Below are positions 27,559-36,747 of a DNA stretch of 64,000 bases, piece by piece (position 1 is the stretch's first letter; every line of letters begins with the position of its first letter). The position numbers and the translations under genes were made by a program. The notes under the pieces were generated by a model, which worked only from the letters and a program-made list of their open reading frames with translations, had not been told where the DNA came from and did no database searches. The stretch is taken from assembly GCF_014831675.1 (NCBI RefSeq), contig NZ_VJXY01000015.1, positions 100,752-164,751 of the forward strand, read 5' to 3'. The stretch comes from Komarekiella delphini-convector SJRDD-AB1. Lineage in GTDB: Bacteria; Cyanobacteriota; Cyanobacteriia; Cyanobacteriales; Nostocaceae.

Positions 27559-27702
27559 CCAAATAAAAAATATCCAACTATTTATTGTGGGGTGGTCATT
27601 TTACCCGCCCGTAATCAAAGGCGGACAGGATGCTTCAAAGTTCTGAGCCGAGATTTTCTCATCTCAAACTTCTCCCCACAAAATTGGATAATTATTTTTT
27701 GG
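27559..27702 (+). ncRNA. Candidate structured small RNA between two terminators
   Basis: A 144-base unit closes on itself. CCAAATAAAAAATATCCAA (27559-27577) pairs with 27684-27702 (16 of 19), and TTGTGGGG (27585-27592) pairs perfectly with CCCCACAA (27674-27681). Inside are CCGCC/GGCGG (27605-27624 region) and GAGAT/ATCTC hairpins. It starts just after the sigma terminator and is followed at 27728-27754 by another intrinsic terminator. I recognise no Rfam family; it lacks SRP, tmRNA or RNase P signatures and has no obvious 6S-type central bubble. Strand is inferred from the downstream U-run. Confidence 0.6.
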
Positions 27703-27727
27703 AAATTCTTTAGTTTACTAATGTGCG

Positions 27728-27754
27728 CCTCCTGATTCAGGAGGTGATTTTTTT
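27728..27754 (+). terminator. Intrinsic terminator after the candidate ncRNA
   Basis: CCTCCTGA and TCAGGAGG form a perfect 8-1-8 stem, followed by TGATTTTTTT. A strong rho-independent terminator on the plus strand although no protein gene ends nearby. Confidence 0.85.
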
Positions 27755-27835
27755 GTATTAGGTTCTGAGCGATCGCAATCAGTTACCTGGAATGTAGTGT
27801 TTTTAACTTAAAAATCCCCAAAAAAAATATAAGAT

Positions 27836-27918
27836 ACTCCTTGGAGTGTTTAATTTGTGATTAAACTCACCCAAGCGGGTGAATCCATTGGAGGAAGTTT
27901 GAAGAATCTAACCAATGG
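27836..27918 (+). promoter_or_regulatory. Structured 5' leader, possible riboswitch
   Basis: Four consecutive stems: ACTCC/GGAGT (27836-27847), GTTTAAT/ATTAAAC (27848-27866), TCACCC/GGGTGA (27867-27882) and CCATTGG/CCAATGG (27885-27918, 20-base loop). The string GGGTGAATCC followed by a stem and then GGTAGAT resembles the conserved core of the ydaO/yuaA (c-di-AMP) riboswitch. The remaining conserved blocks are not evident, so that identity is only a suggestion. It precedes the gene at 28086. Confidence 0.45.
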
Positions 27919-28085
27919 TAGATTTAGATTATAGACCTAAGTTATAAAAAGACTTTATTTTTCGAGAGTTTTGTTTTTCGGACAATAGAAATCAAACCAT
28001 TGACAGAGCCTTGAATGGTCAAGACTTGGTTACGGTTCAGGTAAGTTCTAGAGAACTTAGTTATTTTTTTAACAGGAGAAGTAGG

Positions 28086-28919
28086 GTGCTTAACAACATT
28101 CGTCAGTTCTTACCCCCTCTTAAGTTGGGAATTCCCCTTGTGGGCTTACTTCTCACCCTTGGCTTTGTGGCTAAGCAAACTCAACCAGTGCTGAGTAGCC
28201 AAATAGAAAAAGCATCCATACTTGTTACAGATTCTCAAGTATCATCTGCTCGAATTCAGAAAAGCTCCGAAACTCCCTTGTTATCGAGGCTAAGAGAAGT
28301 TCGAGAGCAAAGAAGTCAACGGAAGATGGCTTCTAGATTTAGGGATTCAGAGTTTGAGCAAAGAAAACTTACAAAATCGACTCCCGTTCGCAGCAAAGCA
28401 TCTAGACGCTCTCAACAGCGGTCTAAGTACATAGCTTCTACAAGATTATCGAGAAATAAGCAAACCGTAGCGCTAGCTACAGAACCTAGAGCATCTGTAA
28501 AAGAAGCAGGAATTCTACCTAGAGCAAACTTTCCCGCTAAAAATGGGATTTATCTTTATGGTCAATCCCCAAAACCAAGCCAGCTTGGACAAGGGTACAT
28601 CATATTTCAGAAGCAGCAGGGCAGAGTCAGGGGTGCATTATATATGCCCCAATCAGAGTTTAGTTGTTTCCAGGGTACACTTGATCGCTCAGGAGAGTTG
28701 GCAATGACGGTGAAGGGTTCACCCGATGAAGCCAGTTCGAGTCAGGTAGCTACAACCAATAGACTACCTAGAGTTGCTGATGATGAGTCAACCACCTACG
28801 CCTACTCGGTAGCACTGCAAGATTATCATCAGTTAAATCAGATTAGCGCTAGCGACAGACGCATATTGCAAATGTGCAATCAATCTTCAGCAGGTTCTTA
28901 CACTAGGTTCGTCAGATGA
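28086..28919 (+). CDS. Membrane-anchored conserved cyanobacterial hypothetical protein
   Basis: 278 residues from GTG 28086, chosen because AGGAGA lies 6-7 bases upstream; the longer frame from TTG 28011 lacks such a site. A membrane helix or uncleaved signal (LKLGIPLVGLLLTLGFVA) lies at about residues 12-30. A very basic Ser/Arg-rich linker (about 60-135) is followed by a compact C-terminal domain (about 145-278) with NGIYLYGQSPKPSQLGQGYI and GRVRGALYMPQSEFSCFQGTL. This domain layout occurs in uncharacterised proteins of many cyanobacteria. Probably extracytoplasmic. The folded leader upstream suggests regulation in cis. Confidence 0.75.
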   Translation: MLNNIRQFLPPLKLGIPLVGLLLTLGFVAKQTQPVLSSQIEKASILVTDSQVSSARIQKSSETPLLSRLREVREQRSQRKMASRFRDSEFEQRKLTKSTPVRSKASRRSQQRSKYIASTRLSRNKQTVALATEPRASVKEAGILPRANFPAKNGIYLYGQSPKPSQLGQGYIIFQKQQGRVRGALYMPQSEFSCFQGTLDRSGELAMTVKGSPDEASSSQVATTNRLPRVADDESTTYAYSVALQDYHQLNQISASDRRILQMCNQSSAGSYTRFVR

Positions 28920-29004
28920 TCAATACCGTTATTGGTCATTAGTCATTTGTATTTATAAAGGACAAATGACTAATGACAAAGAACGGCCCTTATGAGTCGA
29001 TGAA

Positions 29005-29703
29005 TTAATACTCAATTCCTGGTTGCGCTTTAACGCCTTGATCGCGGAAAGGATGCTTAACTAAGGTCATTTCAGTTACGAGGTCAGCTCGTTCAATTAA
29101 AGCAGCCGGTGCGCCTCTACCTGTTAGAATAACGTGTTTATCATCTGGTTTTTGCGCTAAACCTGCTAAAACTTCCTCAACTTGCAAATAAGCCATTTTG
29201 AGGGCGATATTGATTTCATCTAATAACACTAGATGAAAATCTGGGTTGCGGATATATTCTAATGATTTCTGCCAAGCGGCGCTAGCTTTATCGAGATCGC
29301 GATCGCGATCTTGAGTTTCCCAGGTGAAGCCTTCACCCATCGCGTGAAATTCTAATTGATCTTCCCAATGACTAAAAACCCTTTTTTCTGAAGGTTCCCA
29401 GCTACCTTTGATGAATTGAACGATCGCCACTTTGTAACCATGACCAAGCGATCGTAACACCATCCCCAAAGCCGCAGTGGTTTTACCTTTACCGTTACCA
29501 GTATTTACAATAATTAATCCTTTTTCTGGTACAGCTTGTGCTATCCGCCGATCCTGCACTTCTTTGCGCCGCTGCATCTTTTTGCGGTACTGTTCATCAG
29601 TTAGCTCAGTTAGTGATGAAGACATTACCGCATCAATCAAGCGCTCAATCTCTTGATCTGGATTCAATTCTTTTGGTGTGTCGTTTTCCATCAACCTTTG
29701 CAA
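29005..29703 (-). CDS. cobO: Cob(I)yrinic acid a,c-diamide adenosyltransferase (CobO/BtuR/CobA type)
   Basis: 232 residues. After a 60-residue N-terminal extension, a P-loop NTGNGKGKTTAALG (about 67-80) and the downstream motifs VQFIKGSW, HAMGEGFTWETQDRDRD, LVLLDEINIAL and LTGRGAP define the CobA/CobO/BtuR family. The enzyme transfers the adenosyl group of ATP to the cobalt of corrinoids during B12 synthesis or salvage. Cytoplasmic. Start could also be ATG at residue 5 (MENDTP). Single gene; no other cobalamin gene is in view. Interesting in view of the probable cobalt exporter at 643-2562, but they are 26 kb apart. Confidence 0.93.
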   Translation of the reverse strand: MQRLMENDTPKELNPDQEIERLIDAVMSSSLTELTDEQYRKKMQRRKEVQDRRIAQAVPEKGLIIVNTGNGKGKTTAALGMVLRSLGHGYKVAIVQFIKGSWEPSEKRVFSHWEDQLEFHAMGEGFTWETQDRDRDLDKASAAWQKSLEYIRNPDFHLVLLDEINIALKMAYLQVEEVLAGLAQKPDDKHVILTGRGAPAALIERADLVTEMTLVKHPFRDQGVKAQPGIEY

Positions 29704-29776
29704 ATAACTATTATAACTTTTGAGAATAAACCAAAATTATGTTGTTTATTCGATTGTAGCTAAATCACCTAATTGG

Positions 29777-29830
29777 ACAGTAAACAGTAAACAGTAAACA
29801 GTAAACAGTAAACAGTAAACAGTAAACAGT
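29777..29830. repeat. Heptamer tandem repeat (ACAGTAA)n
   Basis: Nearly eight perfect copies of ACAGTAA. This is a short tandemly repeated repetitive (STRR) sequence of the type found in heterocystous cyanobacteria, in the 294 bp gap upstream of cobO. The remainder of the gap shows nothing else. Confidence 0.95.
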
Positions 29831-29997
29831 TATCAAGGGTTATGGTGGGGGATTTAAATCCGCAAGATAGCGCTTGCTATTAATCGACTTTGGGTTATTA
29901 GTTTTCAGTGGAAATGATCACTGATATAGTGGTTCTCCTTAAGCCAATTATCTTGACTGATAATTGTTTACCGTTTACTAATAACTGTTAAAAGTTT

Positions 29998-31266
29998 TTA
30001 CTCCTCGTCCCCATCCAATTCATCATCTTCACTCCAATACTGTTGAGGTGCATTTCCATGAATTTCCAAAATCTTTGCCTTTTTAATTTTATTATCAGGT
30101 GGATTAATTGCTTCTAATTGCACGTCAAATTCCCAATTATCACCAAAATCATAAAGATAGGTTATTTTAGAACCGGGTTCTAAAGGCAAATCACCAATTT
30201 GTACCTGATCTGCAAATGGTGGTGTTTCAATATATGGATGACAAATCTTGATTGTGCGACCAAAACGGTCTTTATAACTAAACTCATACAGATGGTCATA
30301 GTCAAAGTCAAAAGCATCAAGAATTATCTCGGCTAACCAGCTTAACGGTTTTTTTGCTGGTATTGCAATGCGTCGCCATGACCGAGAGACGGATACTTTA
30401 AAAATATAAATACCATCAGTAAAGCCTTGTGTTGGCACAAATAAATTCTGCTTCCATTCTGGAAAAAATGATTGCAGATGTGACTGCCATTTTCCAAAAG
30501 CCACATTTACATCATCCTGTAACTCTCCTCGTATTCCAATCGGAAACAATAACCGTAATAAAGCATCACCGAAAGGCAAGCGTTGTAAACTGGCAATACG
30601 CCATCCTTTACCTGCTTGTGGTTTTCCCTGTTTGATAGATAGTAATCCAAATAACTCTAATAGGGCAACATTATGAAGACCAGGGTAATAACTAATACTT
30701 TGCTGATCTTCATATTTGGCAAATTTTAAACCTTTCTCTGGGATGCGGGGCCAAAACTGTATACACCTAAATAAATTACCGAAAGGGTCTTGATGCTCAC
30801 CCAAAATTTCGTTATTTCCCCAAATCAGCCACGCTTCTAGTAAGTTGAAATAGCGTTCTGTGGAGTTGAGATTTGACCATGATTTCAAAGTAGCTTCGTC
30901 TAATACTAAAATCTGCTTTTTTCCTTGAGAGCTAATTTTAGCTATCCCAGAACTGCGTAATAACAGATAGAGTCCATTTATGTAAGGGTATGATTTCTGT
31001 ACAGGGCGTTTGAGTTGATGTTCAATTGGATGACTCAACCGAGAATTAATTTCTGATAGTACTTTTAATGGTAAAAGATTATTAACACTACTAACTTCTA
31101 CCCCATTTGATTGCAAGAAATCTATCATTGTTTGAAAGTCACGCCCAATTGTACCAGGTTGATTTTCATTAATACTGAGTTCTTGCAACAGTTGTTGTTG
31201 TGACTCTGTTAGGGAAGGTAGTTCAGGATTTAGTGTGCGTTCAAGTCGCGCAAATAAGTCTTCCAT
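29998..31266 (-). CDS. pRiA4b ORF-3-like (PRiA4_ORF3) domain protein
   Basis: 422 residues. The C-terminal about 160 residues (IYIFKVSVSRSWRRIAIPAKKPLSWLAEIILDAFDF split by a short gap, then ITYLYDFGDNWEFDVQLE) match the PRiA4_ORF3 domain, named after an Agrobacterium plasmid protein and common in bacteria with unknown function. The N-terminal 260 residues have no recognised domain but read as a folded helical protein. It ends in an acidic tail (EDDELDGDEE). Cytoplasmic, no catalytic motif seen. Single gene; divergent from the nucleotidyltransferase gene. Confidence 0.85.
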   Translation of the reverse strand: MEDLFARLERTLNPELPSLTESQQQLLQELSINENQPGTIGRDFQTMIDFLQSNGVEVSSVNNLLPLKVLSEINSRLSHPIEHQLKRPVQKSYPYINGLYLLLRSSGIAKISSQGKKQILVLDEATLKSWSNLNSTERYFNLLEAWLIWGNNEILGEHQDPFGNLFRCIQFWPRIPEKGLKFAKYEDQQSISYYPGLHNVALLELFGLLSIKQGKPQAGKGWRIASLQRLPFGDALLRLLFPIGIRGELQDDVNVAFGKWQSHLQSFFPEWKQNLFVPTQGFTDGIYIFKVSVSRSWRRIAIPAKKPLSWLAEIILDAFDFDYDHLYEFSYKDRFGRTIKICHPYIETPPFADQVQIGDLPLEPGSKITYLYDFGDNWEFDVQLEAINPPDNKIKKAKILEIHGNAPQQYWSEDDELDGDEE

Positions 31267-31452
31267 AAATAAGAATTTTAAATTTTAAATTCACAACTTT
31301 CCCTTCCGTGTAACCCTGTTCTCTTTGTATTATGACTAGAGAAGTTTTCCTGATAAACATTGGTGTCACAGTAGGACTACAAACAATGTCAGCTTTGTGA
31401 AATGTAAATGATAATATTTTCACCTTTTACTTGACAATCCCAGGAATTTGAT

Positions 31453-31989
31453 ATGAATAGTAACACTCGCCTACAGACGATTTTAGCTGATACAGTTATT
31501 GCTACAGTATTACCTGCGATCGCTCAACTCAACTTGCCGAACTGGTGGTTAGCAGGAGGTGCAGTCCGAAATACGGTTTGGCATTCAATCTTTGGCAATG
31601 AATGTGGATTAGGTATTAAAGATTTTGATATTGCATTCTTTGATATTGAGGGAAACCGTTCCCAAGAACTAGCCGCGAAGGCAACTTTAACAGAACAATT
31701 TTCTCATGAACAGTTTGATGTAAAAAATCAAGCTAGTTTTGCGCGTTGGCGTCTTGGTCACAGAGTCTACACTAGTGCAGAGGATGGCATCACAGATTGG
31801 CTGCACACCGCTACTGCTGTAGGAGTTCGGCTAAATACACAAGGGCAATGGCAATTTTTTACACCATATGGGTTGGACGATCTTTTTGGTGGTATTATTC
31901 GACCGACACCAGCACATACTCATAACTTAGATGCTCATAATAAGGCATCTGGATTTTTACAAAAATGTCCTTATCTGCGGTTGGCATAA
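31453..31989 (+). CDS. Nucleotidyltransferase family protein (NTP_transf_6 / COG3575 type)
   Basis: 178 residues. WWLAGGAVRNTVW near 27-39 is the Gly-Gly nucleotidyltransferase motif, and KDFDIAFFD at about 56-64 supplies the metal-binding D-x-D. The FTPYGLDDLFGGIIRPTP block is typical of this small family. Family members of about 180-200 residues are widespread, with substrates undetermined. The C-terminus (KASGFLQKCPYLRLA) looks shortened or rearranged compared with the usual KAxRWxxxWPxL ending. Confidence 0.75.
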   Translation: MNSNTRLQTILADTVIATVLPAIAQLNLPNWWLAGGAVRNTVWHSIFGNECGLGIKDFDIAFFDIEGNRSQELAAKATLTEQFSHEQFDVKNQASFARWRLGHRVYTSAEDGITDWLHTATAVGVRLNTQGQWQFFTPYGLDDLFGGIIRPTPAHTHNLDAHNKASGFLQKCPYLRLA

Positions 31990-32159
31990 AAGTTACAGTC
32001 GGAATTTTAGCTACTGGTTTGAGTTAAAGTTATACAATTCTGGGGTAGGGCATCGCAATGATAATAATCTCCTACCACTGAGAATAATTAAATCAGAACC
32101 CCTTTCATAATCAGATAGGGAATGATGCTAATTTTTGTAACTTTTATAGTCAAAGATCA

Positions 32160-32780
32160 ATGCCAAATTGTACTGGATACCAAATCAATTCCACTCTCCA
32201 CGAAGGAATTCAAACCATTATCTATCAAGCACAAACGCCAACGCAACAGCGAGTTATCCTCAAACTTCTTAAGAATGAATATCTTACCCTCGAAGCCTTT
32301 ACACGTCTGAAAAATGAGTACCAAATTCAGCAGAGTTTAGACCATCCCAATATAGTCAAAGCTATTAGTTTATAAACCTTTGAAAATCGTGTGGGGATAT
32401 CCAAGTTTTCACCCAAAAATAACATCCTCTAGTCATTTATTTAGATGATTTACAATGGGCAGATTCAGCCACATTCAACTTAATTCAGCTAATAATAACT
32501 GATACTGATATTGTTCATTGGAGCATATAGGGATAATGAAGTTAGTCCTACACATCCTTTAATCCAAAAAATAGAAGAAATTAAGAATGCTGCTACAGTG
32601 TATTACAACCTTTGAATTTAGAGAATGTAACTCAGTTTATTGCTGAAACTTTACAATAAATTCCATTTATTTAAAATGGTTTTTTAGCTACTTTCCATGA
32701 ATTAGAAATCAAACATTTTAATAGTAAAAAGTAGAAGCTAATCAGCAAAAAATGGAACTTTAGGCTACTCATGCTCCAAT
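32160..32780 (+). pseudogene. Remnant of a Ser/Thr kinase - AAA ATPase - sensor multidomain gene
   Basis: The first 71 codons encode a kinase N-terminus (MPNCTGYQINSTLHEGIQ, then VILKLLKNEY with the ATP-binding Lys) and stop at 32375. Downstream fragments in other frames encode LVIYLDDLQWADSATFNLIQL (32430 region, split frame), GAYRDNEVSPTHPL (32524 region) and LNLENVTQFIAETL (32615 region). In intact homologues these are the Walker B and sensor parts of the AAA module located several hundred residues after the kinase. About 300 codons are missing and there are several frameshifts, so the gene is dead. Intact homologues are about 1800-residue signalling proteins common in Nostocales. Confidence 0.8.
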
Positions 32781-32867
32781 GAATCACTTACACATAGAAT
32801 AGTAGCAACACAGTTTGGATAAGACCTTCTTTGTTGTCTGAGAAGAAAGTAAATAGAAAAGAGTAAG

Positions 32868-32896
32868 GGGGTGAATTCAAATATTCACCCCTTTTC
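32868..32896 (+). terminator. Strong hairpin with U-run
   Basis: GGGGTGAAT (32869-32877) and ATTCACCCC (32884-32892) are perfectly complementary with a 6-base loop and followed by TTTT. It sits downstream of the kinase remnant on the plus strand and may be its surviving terminator. Confidence 0.75.
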
Positions 32897-32993
32897 TGTT
32901 TCACCTTTAGCCGAACCGTGGTAAAGTACGAAACCTAGTTCGGCGTTCCAGAATTTGGTGAAAAAGTATCTTAGCGTTGGCAAACGTGTTAAG

Positions 32994-33431
32994 TCACCCA
33001 TTATTCTGCTTGATGCGTGAGTAGAGAACTTCGCGATCGCTTTGAGGATTTACAATTAAGCATTGACCATTGCCATCACCTACCTCACTTACAAGAACTA
33101 CAGCAACCCCAGTCCGGGGACAAACTCCCAAACAACTGGTGCTAACTACCCGAAATTTACCCCATAATCCCTCAAATTTCAGACGAGACTTTAACCAATT
33201 CTGTAAATCTTCGGAAGCTGTTGATCTGCTGCTAGTTCGATGGGAGCTATTTGACTGCTCGTTGGCACATTGTGAACACACAAACACCACAGACTTCCAT
33301 TGGGGAGAAACAGCAGGAATGGAAGTGTCTAACGGACGAGAATTGAGGGGTGAACGTTCTTGAGAATTGGATGAAACCTTTTTAAGGATACGTTGCAGCA
33401 ATGCTTTGATACGCCGAATCAGTTTCTTCAT
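32994..33431 (-). CDS. Thioredoxin-like 2Fe-2S ferredoxin domain protein
   Basis: 145 residues. After a basic N-terminus (about 1-45), the fold opens SVVFVCSQCANEQ with Cys-x-x-Cys and continues to STSCLGVCPRTGVAVVL with Cys-x-x-x-Cys, the four ligands of the thioredoxin-like [2Fe-2S] ferredoxin family. Such small proteins carry electrons or stabilise metalloenzymes; the partner is unknown. The spacer between the ligand pairs (about 40 residues) is normal. Single gene on the minus strand, about 90 bp downstream of the GntR gene. Confidence 0.85.
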   Translation of the reverse strand: MKKLIRRIKALLQRILKKVSSNSQERSPLNSRPLDTSIPAVSPQWKSVVFVCSQCANEQSNSSHRTSSRSTASEDLQNWLKSRLKFEGLWGKFRVVSTSCLGVCPRTGVAVVLVSEVGDGNGQCLIVNPQSDREVLYSRIKQNNG

Positions 33432-33520
33432 AAATGACCTACCTATTTGTCTGACAGGATAGTGTAAATTTCCTGTTTAGTCTGTTCTAATAGATCACAT
33501 GTATTGAGTTTCTGGATGAA

Positions 33521-34201
33521 TTAGTGTTTCTGAGTTTTTTGCTGCAAGTATACAACTAGCTGCTCTCCTGCGCTGTCAATATGTCGCTTCAATAACCGGA
33601 CAGCAGCTTTTGGATCTCGCTGACGACAAGCATCCAAGAGTTGATAGTGTTCCTTTTGCGATCGCTCATGATAATCCATTTGCGTCATTTGCACGCGGAC
33701 ATAGCGATCGCAATTAACATGCAAGTTTTGAATCATCATCAACAGCCGAGGACGTTCCGCAGCTGCGTACAACGTCGCATGAAATTCCCAGTTGAGTTTT
33801 GCCAACATACCTGCATCGGTGGCTTGGTCGGTTGCTTCTAGAATCACAGCAGCTTTTTCTATATCTGTTTTGCCTAATTTGGGTATTGCTATTTGTATCG
33901 CTTTGACCTCCAAGGCGCTGCGAATTTCGCAGATTTCTTGCGCCTCCGTGGCTGTTAGCACTGATACCATTGCGCCGCGATTTAGATGTAAGGTGACTAA
34001 TCCTTCTGCTTCGAGTTGCTTGAGTGCTTCGCGCACGGGAATGCGGCTGACTCCAAACTGAGTGGCGATTTCATCTTGTCTTAGGGATTGTCCTTCTTGG
34101 AAAATACCCTGCAAAATCGCTTCCCGTAAAGCGTCGGCAATTAAATCTGGGGTACTACGTTGCTGTTGTAGCACGTTGGCTACTAAGTCATTTAAGTTCA
34201 T
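33521..34201 (-). CDS. GntR family transcriptional regulator, FadR/FCD subfamily
   Basis: 226 residues. N-terminal winged helix (about 15-75: ALREAILQGIFQEGQSLRQDEIATQFGVSRIPVREALKQ, two parts) followed by an all-helical FCD ligand domain (about 85-215) that in this subfamily binds small acids, often with a metal held by Asp/His residues. It is divergent from the 2-isopropylmalate synthase gene with 80 bp between starts. A palindromic operator (34209-34234) begins only 8 bp from its start codon. Autoregulation and control of the neighbour are likely. The effector is unknown. Confidence 0.9.
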   Translation of the reverse strand: MNLNDLVANVLQQQRSTPDLIADALREAILQGIFQEGQSLRQDEIATQFGVSRIPVREALKQLEAEGLVTLHLNRGAMVSVLTATEAQEICEIRSALEVKAIQIAIPKLGKTDIEKAAVILEATDQATDAGMLAKLNWEFHATLYAAAERPRLLMMIQNLHVNCDRYVRVQMTQMDYHERSQKEHYQLLDACRQRDPKAAVRLLKRHIDSAGEQLVVYLQQKTQKH

Positions 34202-34208
34202 AATTTAT

Positions 34209-34234
34209 ATTGTATACAAAAAATCGTATACAAT
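34209..34234. promoter_or_regulatory. Probable GntR operator between divergent genes
   Basis: ATTGTATAC and GTATACAAT form a perfect 9-8-9 inverted repeat. The left half alone contains the full palindrome TTGTATACAA, and the right half the near copy TCGTATACAA. TNGTATACNA-type sites are typical for FCD-type GntR repressors. The location is immediately before the regulator start codon. Confidence 0.75.
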
Positions 34235-34281
34235 ATCCAAAGTTACAAACAACAATCCCCTAAAAATTACGGGAGACAGTT

Positions 34282-35901
34282 ATGAGCATTGCATCTCAAA
34301 CAGAGCGAGTTATCATCTTCGATACCACACTACGGGATGGTGAACAGTCACCAGGCGCAACATTAAACGTAGAAGAAAAACTTGCCATCGCTCATCAACT
34401 GGCTCTACTCGGTGTTGATGTGATTGAAGCCGGATTTGCTGTAGCCAGTCCGGGAGATTTTCAAGCTGTTAAAAGTATTGCTGAACAAGTCGGGATATCG
34501 GGTGGCCCAATCATTTGCAGTTTGGCGCGAGCGATTCGCCAAGATATTCAAGCAGCCGCCGAAGCTTTAAAACCTGCGGCTCACTCCAGAATCCATACGA
34601 TGATTTCTACTTCTGATATTCACCTCAAATATCAGTTGAAAAAATCTCGTAGCGAAGTATTGGCGATCGCCGAAGAAATGATTGCCTATGCCAAATCATT
34701 TGTAGATGATGTAGAATTCTCACCAATGGATGCCAGTCGCACTGAAAGAGAGTTTCTCTATCAGGTGTTAAAGGTAGCGATCGCCGCAGGTGCAACCACG
34801 ATTAACATTCCCGATACCGTTGGCTACTGCACACCCAAAGAAATGGGAAATCTCATCCAGGGAATTCGAGAAAACGTTCCCAATATTGAGCAGGTGATTC
34901 TTTCCGTTCACACCCAAAATGATTTGGGTTTAGCGACAGCTAACGCTCTAGCAGCAATTGAATATGGTGTACGTCAGGTGGAATGTACAATTAATGGCAT
35001 TGGTGAACGAGCAGGCAATGCGGCATTAGAAGAGATTGTCATGGCGTTGCAGGTTCGCAAACCCTTTTTTAATCCTTACTTTGGTCGTTCGGTCGATTCG
35101 GAAACACCTTTGACTAACATCAAAACCCAGGAGATTTACAAAACCTCATCTTTAGTTTCTCAGTTAACAGGAATGTTAATTCAGCCGAATAAAGCGATCG
35201 TGGGGGCAAACGCTTTTGCTCATGAGTCTGGGATTCACCAAGATGGTATCATCAAGCACCGTGAAACCTACGAAATTATGGAAGCTGCTGCGATCGGTTT
35301 ACCGGAAAATCGTATTGTTTTGGGTAAGCACTCTGGAAGGAATGCTTTTCGTACTAGGCTTAAGGAATTGGGGTTTGATCTGAATGAAGCAGACTTGAAC
35401 AAAGCCTTCAATCGGTTTAAAGAAGTCGCCGATAAGAAAAAGGAAATATCAGATTGGGATTTAGAAGCGATCGCTAGAGATGAAATGCAGATTCAAGTAG
35501 AAAGTGGCTTTCAAATTGAACATGTCCAGGTAATCTGCGGTGACTGTACCTGTCCCACTGCAACCATCACAATTGTCACCCCCGACGGCAAAATTCTCAC
35601 TGATGCAACTATCGGCACAGGGCCAGTAGATGCAGTGTATCAAGCAATCAGTAAACTGGTGCAAATTCCCAATCAACTGATTGAGTTTTCTGTCCAATCT
35701 GTGACTGAAGGAATTGATGCGTTAGGAACCGTCACAGTTCGCTTGAGGCATCAAGAGCGGATATTCTCTGGGCAAGCATCTGATACTGATATCGTAGTAG
35801 CCGCAGCTTATGCTTATGTCAATGCTTTGAATCGCCTCTATCGATACTTGCAAACCCAAAGACTGCATTCGCAGGTGACGGATGCAGTCATTTCTGGATA
35901 G
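34282..35901 (+). CDS. leuA: 2-isopropylmalate synthase
   Basis: 539 residues, full family length. Catalytic TIM barrel (about 8-285): [12 protein letters not shown] with the metal-binding Asp, [34 protein letters not shown] and [15 protein letters not shown] linker with HESGIHQDG follows, then the C-terminal LeuA regulatory domain (about 400-515) that binds leucine for feedback inhibition. Condenses acetyl-CoA with 2-oxoisovalerate, the first step of leucine synthesis. H-x-Q instead of H-x-H in the metal motif is also found in plant IPMS and is not a defect. Citramalate or homologous 2-oxoacid activity cannot be excluded. Control by the divergent GntR gene is inferred. Confidence 0.9.
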   Translation: MSIASQTERVIIFDTTLRDGEQSPGATLNVEEKLAIAHQLALLGVDVIEAGFAVASPGDFQAVKSIAEQVGISGGPIICSLARAIRQDIQAAAEALKPAAHSRIHTMISTSDIHLKYQLKKSRSEVLAIAEEMIAYAKSFVDDVEFSPMDASRTEREFLYQVLKVAIAAGATTINIPDTVGYCTPKEMGNLIQGIRENVPNIEQVILSVHTQNDLGLATANALAAIEYGVRQVECTINGIGERAGNAALEEIVMALQVRKPFFNPYFGRSVDSETPLTNIKTQEIYKTSSLVSQLTGMLIQPNKAIVGANAFAHESGIHQDGIIKHRETYEIMEAAAIGLPENRIVLGKHSGRNAFRTRLKELGFDLNEADLNKAFNRFKEVADKKKEISDWDLEAIARDEMQIQVESGFQIEHVQVICGDCTCPTATITIVTPDGKILTDATIGTGPVDAVYQAISKLVQIPNQLIEFSVQSVTEGIDALGTVTVRLRHQERIFSGQASDTDIVVAAAYAYVNALNRLYRYLQTQRLHSQVTDAVISG

Positions 35902-36021
35902 GTTCTGGATAAACGACAGTACAGTTCAGATAAGCCGAAAGTAAGATTGTCTTAACGTTTCACCGATGCTGAGGAACTGTACTTTATACCGATTCAATTA
36001 ATGATTGCAACAAATCCTTTG

Positions 36022-36050
36022 GTAGAGACGTTGCATTGCAACGTCTCTAC
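36022..36050. repeat. Dispersed 14-1-14 palindrome, copy 3
   Basis: Arms GTAGAGACGTTGCA and TGCAACGTCTCTAC are perfectly complementary. It lies 120 bp after the leuA stop and could form a hairpin at the 3' end of its transcript, without a U-run. Confidence 0.9.
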
Positions 36051-36747
36051 ATGGTCTATCTGTCACCGAAGAGGCAGAGGGGAAGGGAGCTCTTAGCGGG
36101 GAGAGCAAGCCCTTTTCCTCTGCGACAAACATTGCGGAACATGGGTATGAAGCCCCGTCTTGGAAGGACGCTTGGACGCAAGCCGCGAGTACAAGCTCCG
36201 TCTCAGTCTCTCCCCCTGCCCCCTGCCCTCTGCTCCCCTACCTCTTTTGACATTCTTTTTTGAAATTGGTATTAGTAGAGCCGCAGAGCGATTACTCCTC
36301 CAAAACTTGGGATTGTGTTTACCCAAGCCGTTTTCCACCGTCTCCACATTGTCACCAAACTGAGGAACGCGGCAGATCAAGTCTTTGGCGATTAAATCGT
36401 GGGCGATCGCTTGTCAAAAACAATTTCAATAATCCCTAATAAAAACTGCACTTTTATGCATACGTTGTTAAGTTTATCTCCGATAAGCTATTGAGATAAA
36501 TACGAACAAGTATTTTACAAACTAGCGATCGCAAGAGGAAGATTAAGCAGAAATCAAAAATATAACATTTTTTGTATTATTTGCTGCATTTTAATCCCAA
36601 AATGAAATTATTTAGTTATAGGATTTACACAAACATCTTTATTTAACACTTAGTTAACAAAGATATCCAAATATCAACTACTCCAGTCTGCACTTATCTC
36701 ATCGGAAGTATTTGATCAGCAATTTATAACGTAGGAACATAGAAATT
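36051..36747. other. Repeat-rich gap between leuA and the two-component genes
   Basis: 36060-36250 is low-complexity intergenic sequence (purine/pyrimidine-biased GAGGCAGAGGGGAAGGGAGC, later CCCCCTGCCCCCTGCCCTCTG). 36270-36420, read on the minus strand, has a short open frame (IAHDLIAKDLICRVPQFGDN) that may be the tail of a lost gene, but I cannot name it. 36480-36747 is AT-rich and should hold the promoter of the response regulator gene. Confidence 0.5.

Noticed and set aside
27559-27702. 6S RNA, SRP RNA or tmRNA
   Set aside because: No conserved SRP tetraloop or tmRNA ends, and no single large central bubble as in 6S RNA; left as an unnamed candidate.
29777-29830. Possible CRISPR array (regular short repeats)
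   Set aside because: The 7 bp units are contiguous with no spacers; it is a simple tandem repeat.
34900-34940. Missing second histidine in the metal motif of LeuA (VHTQND instead of H-x-H)
   Set aside because: Plant-type IPMS enzymes carry H-x-Q at this place, so it is a clade feature and not an inactivating change.
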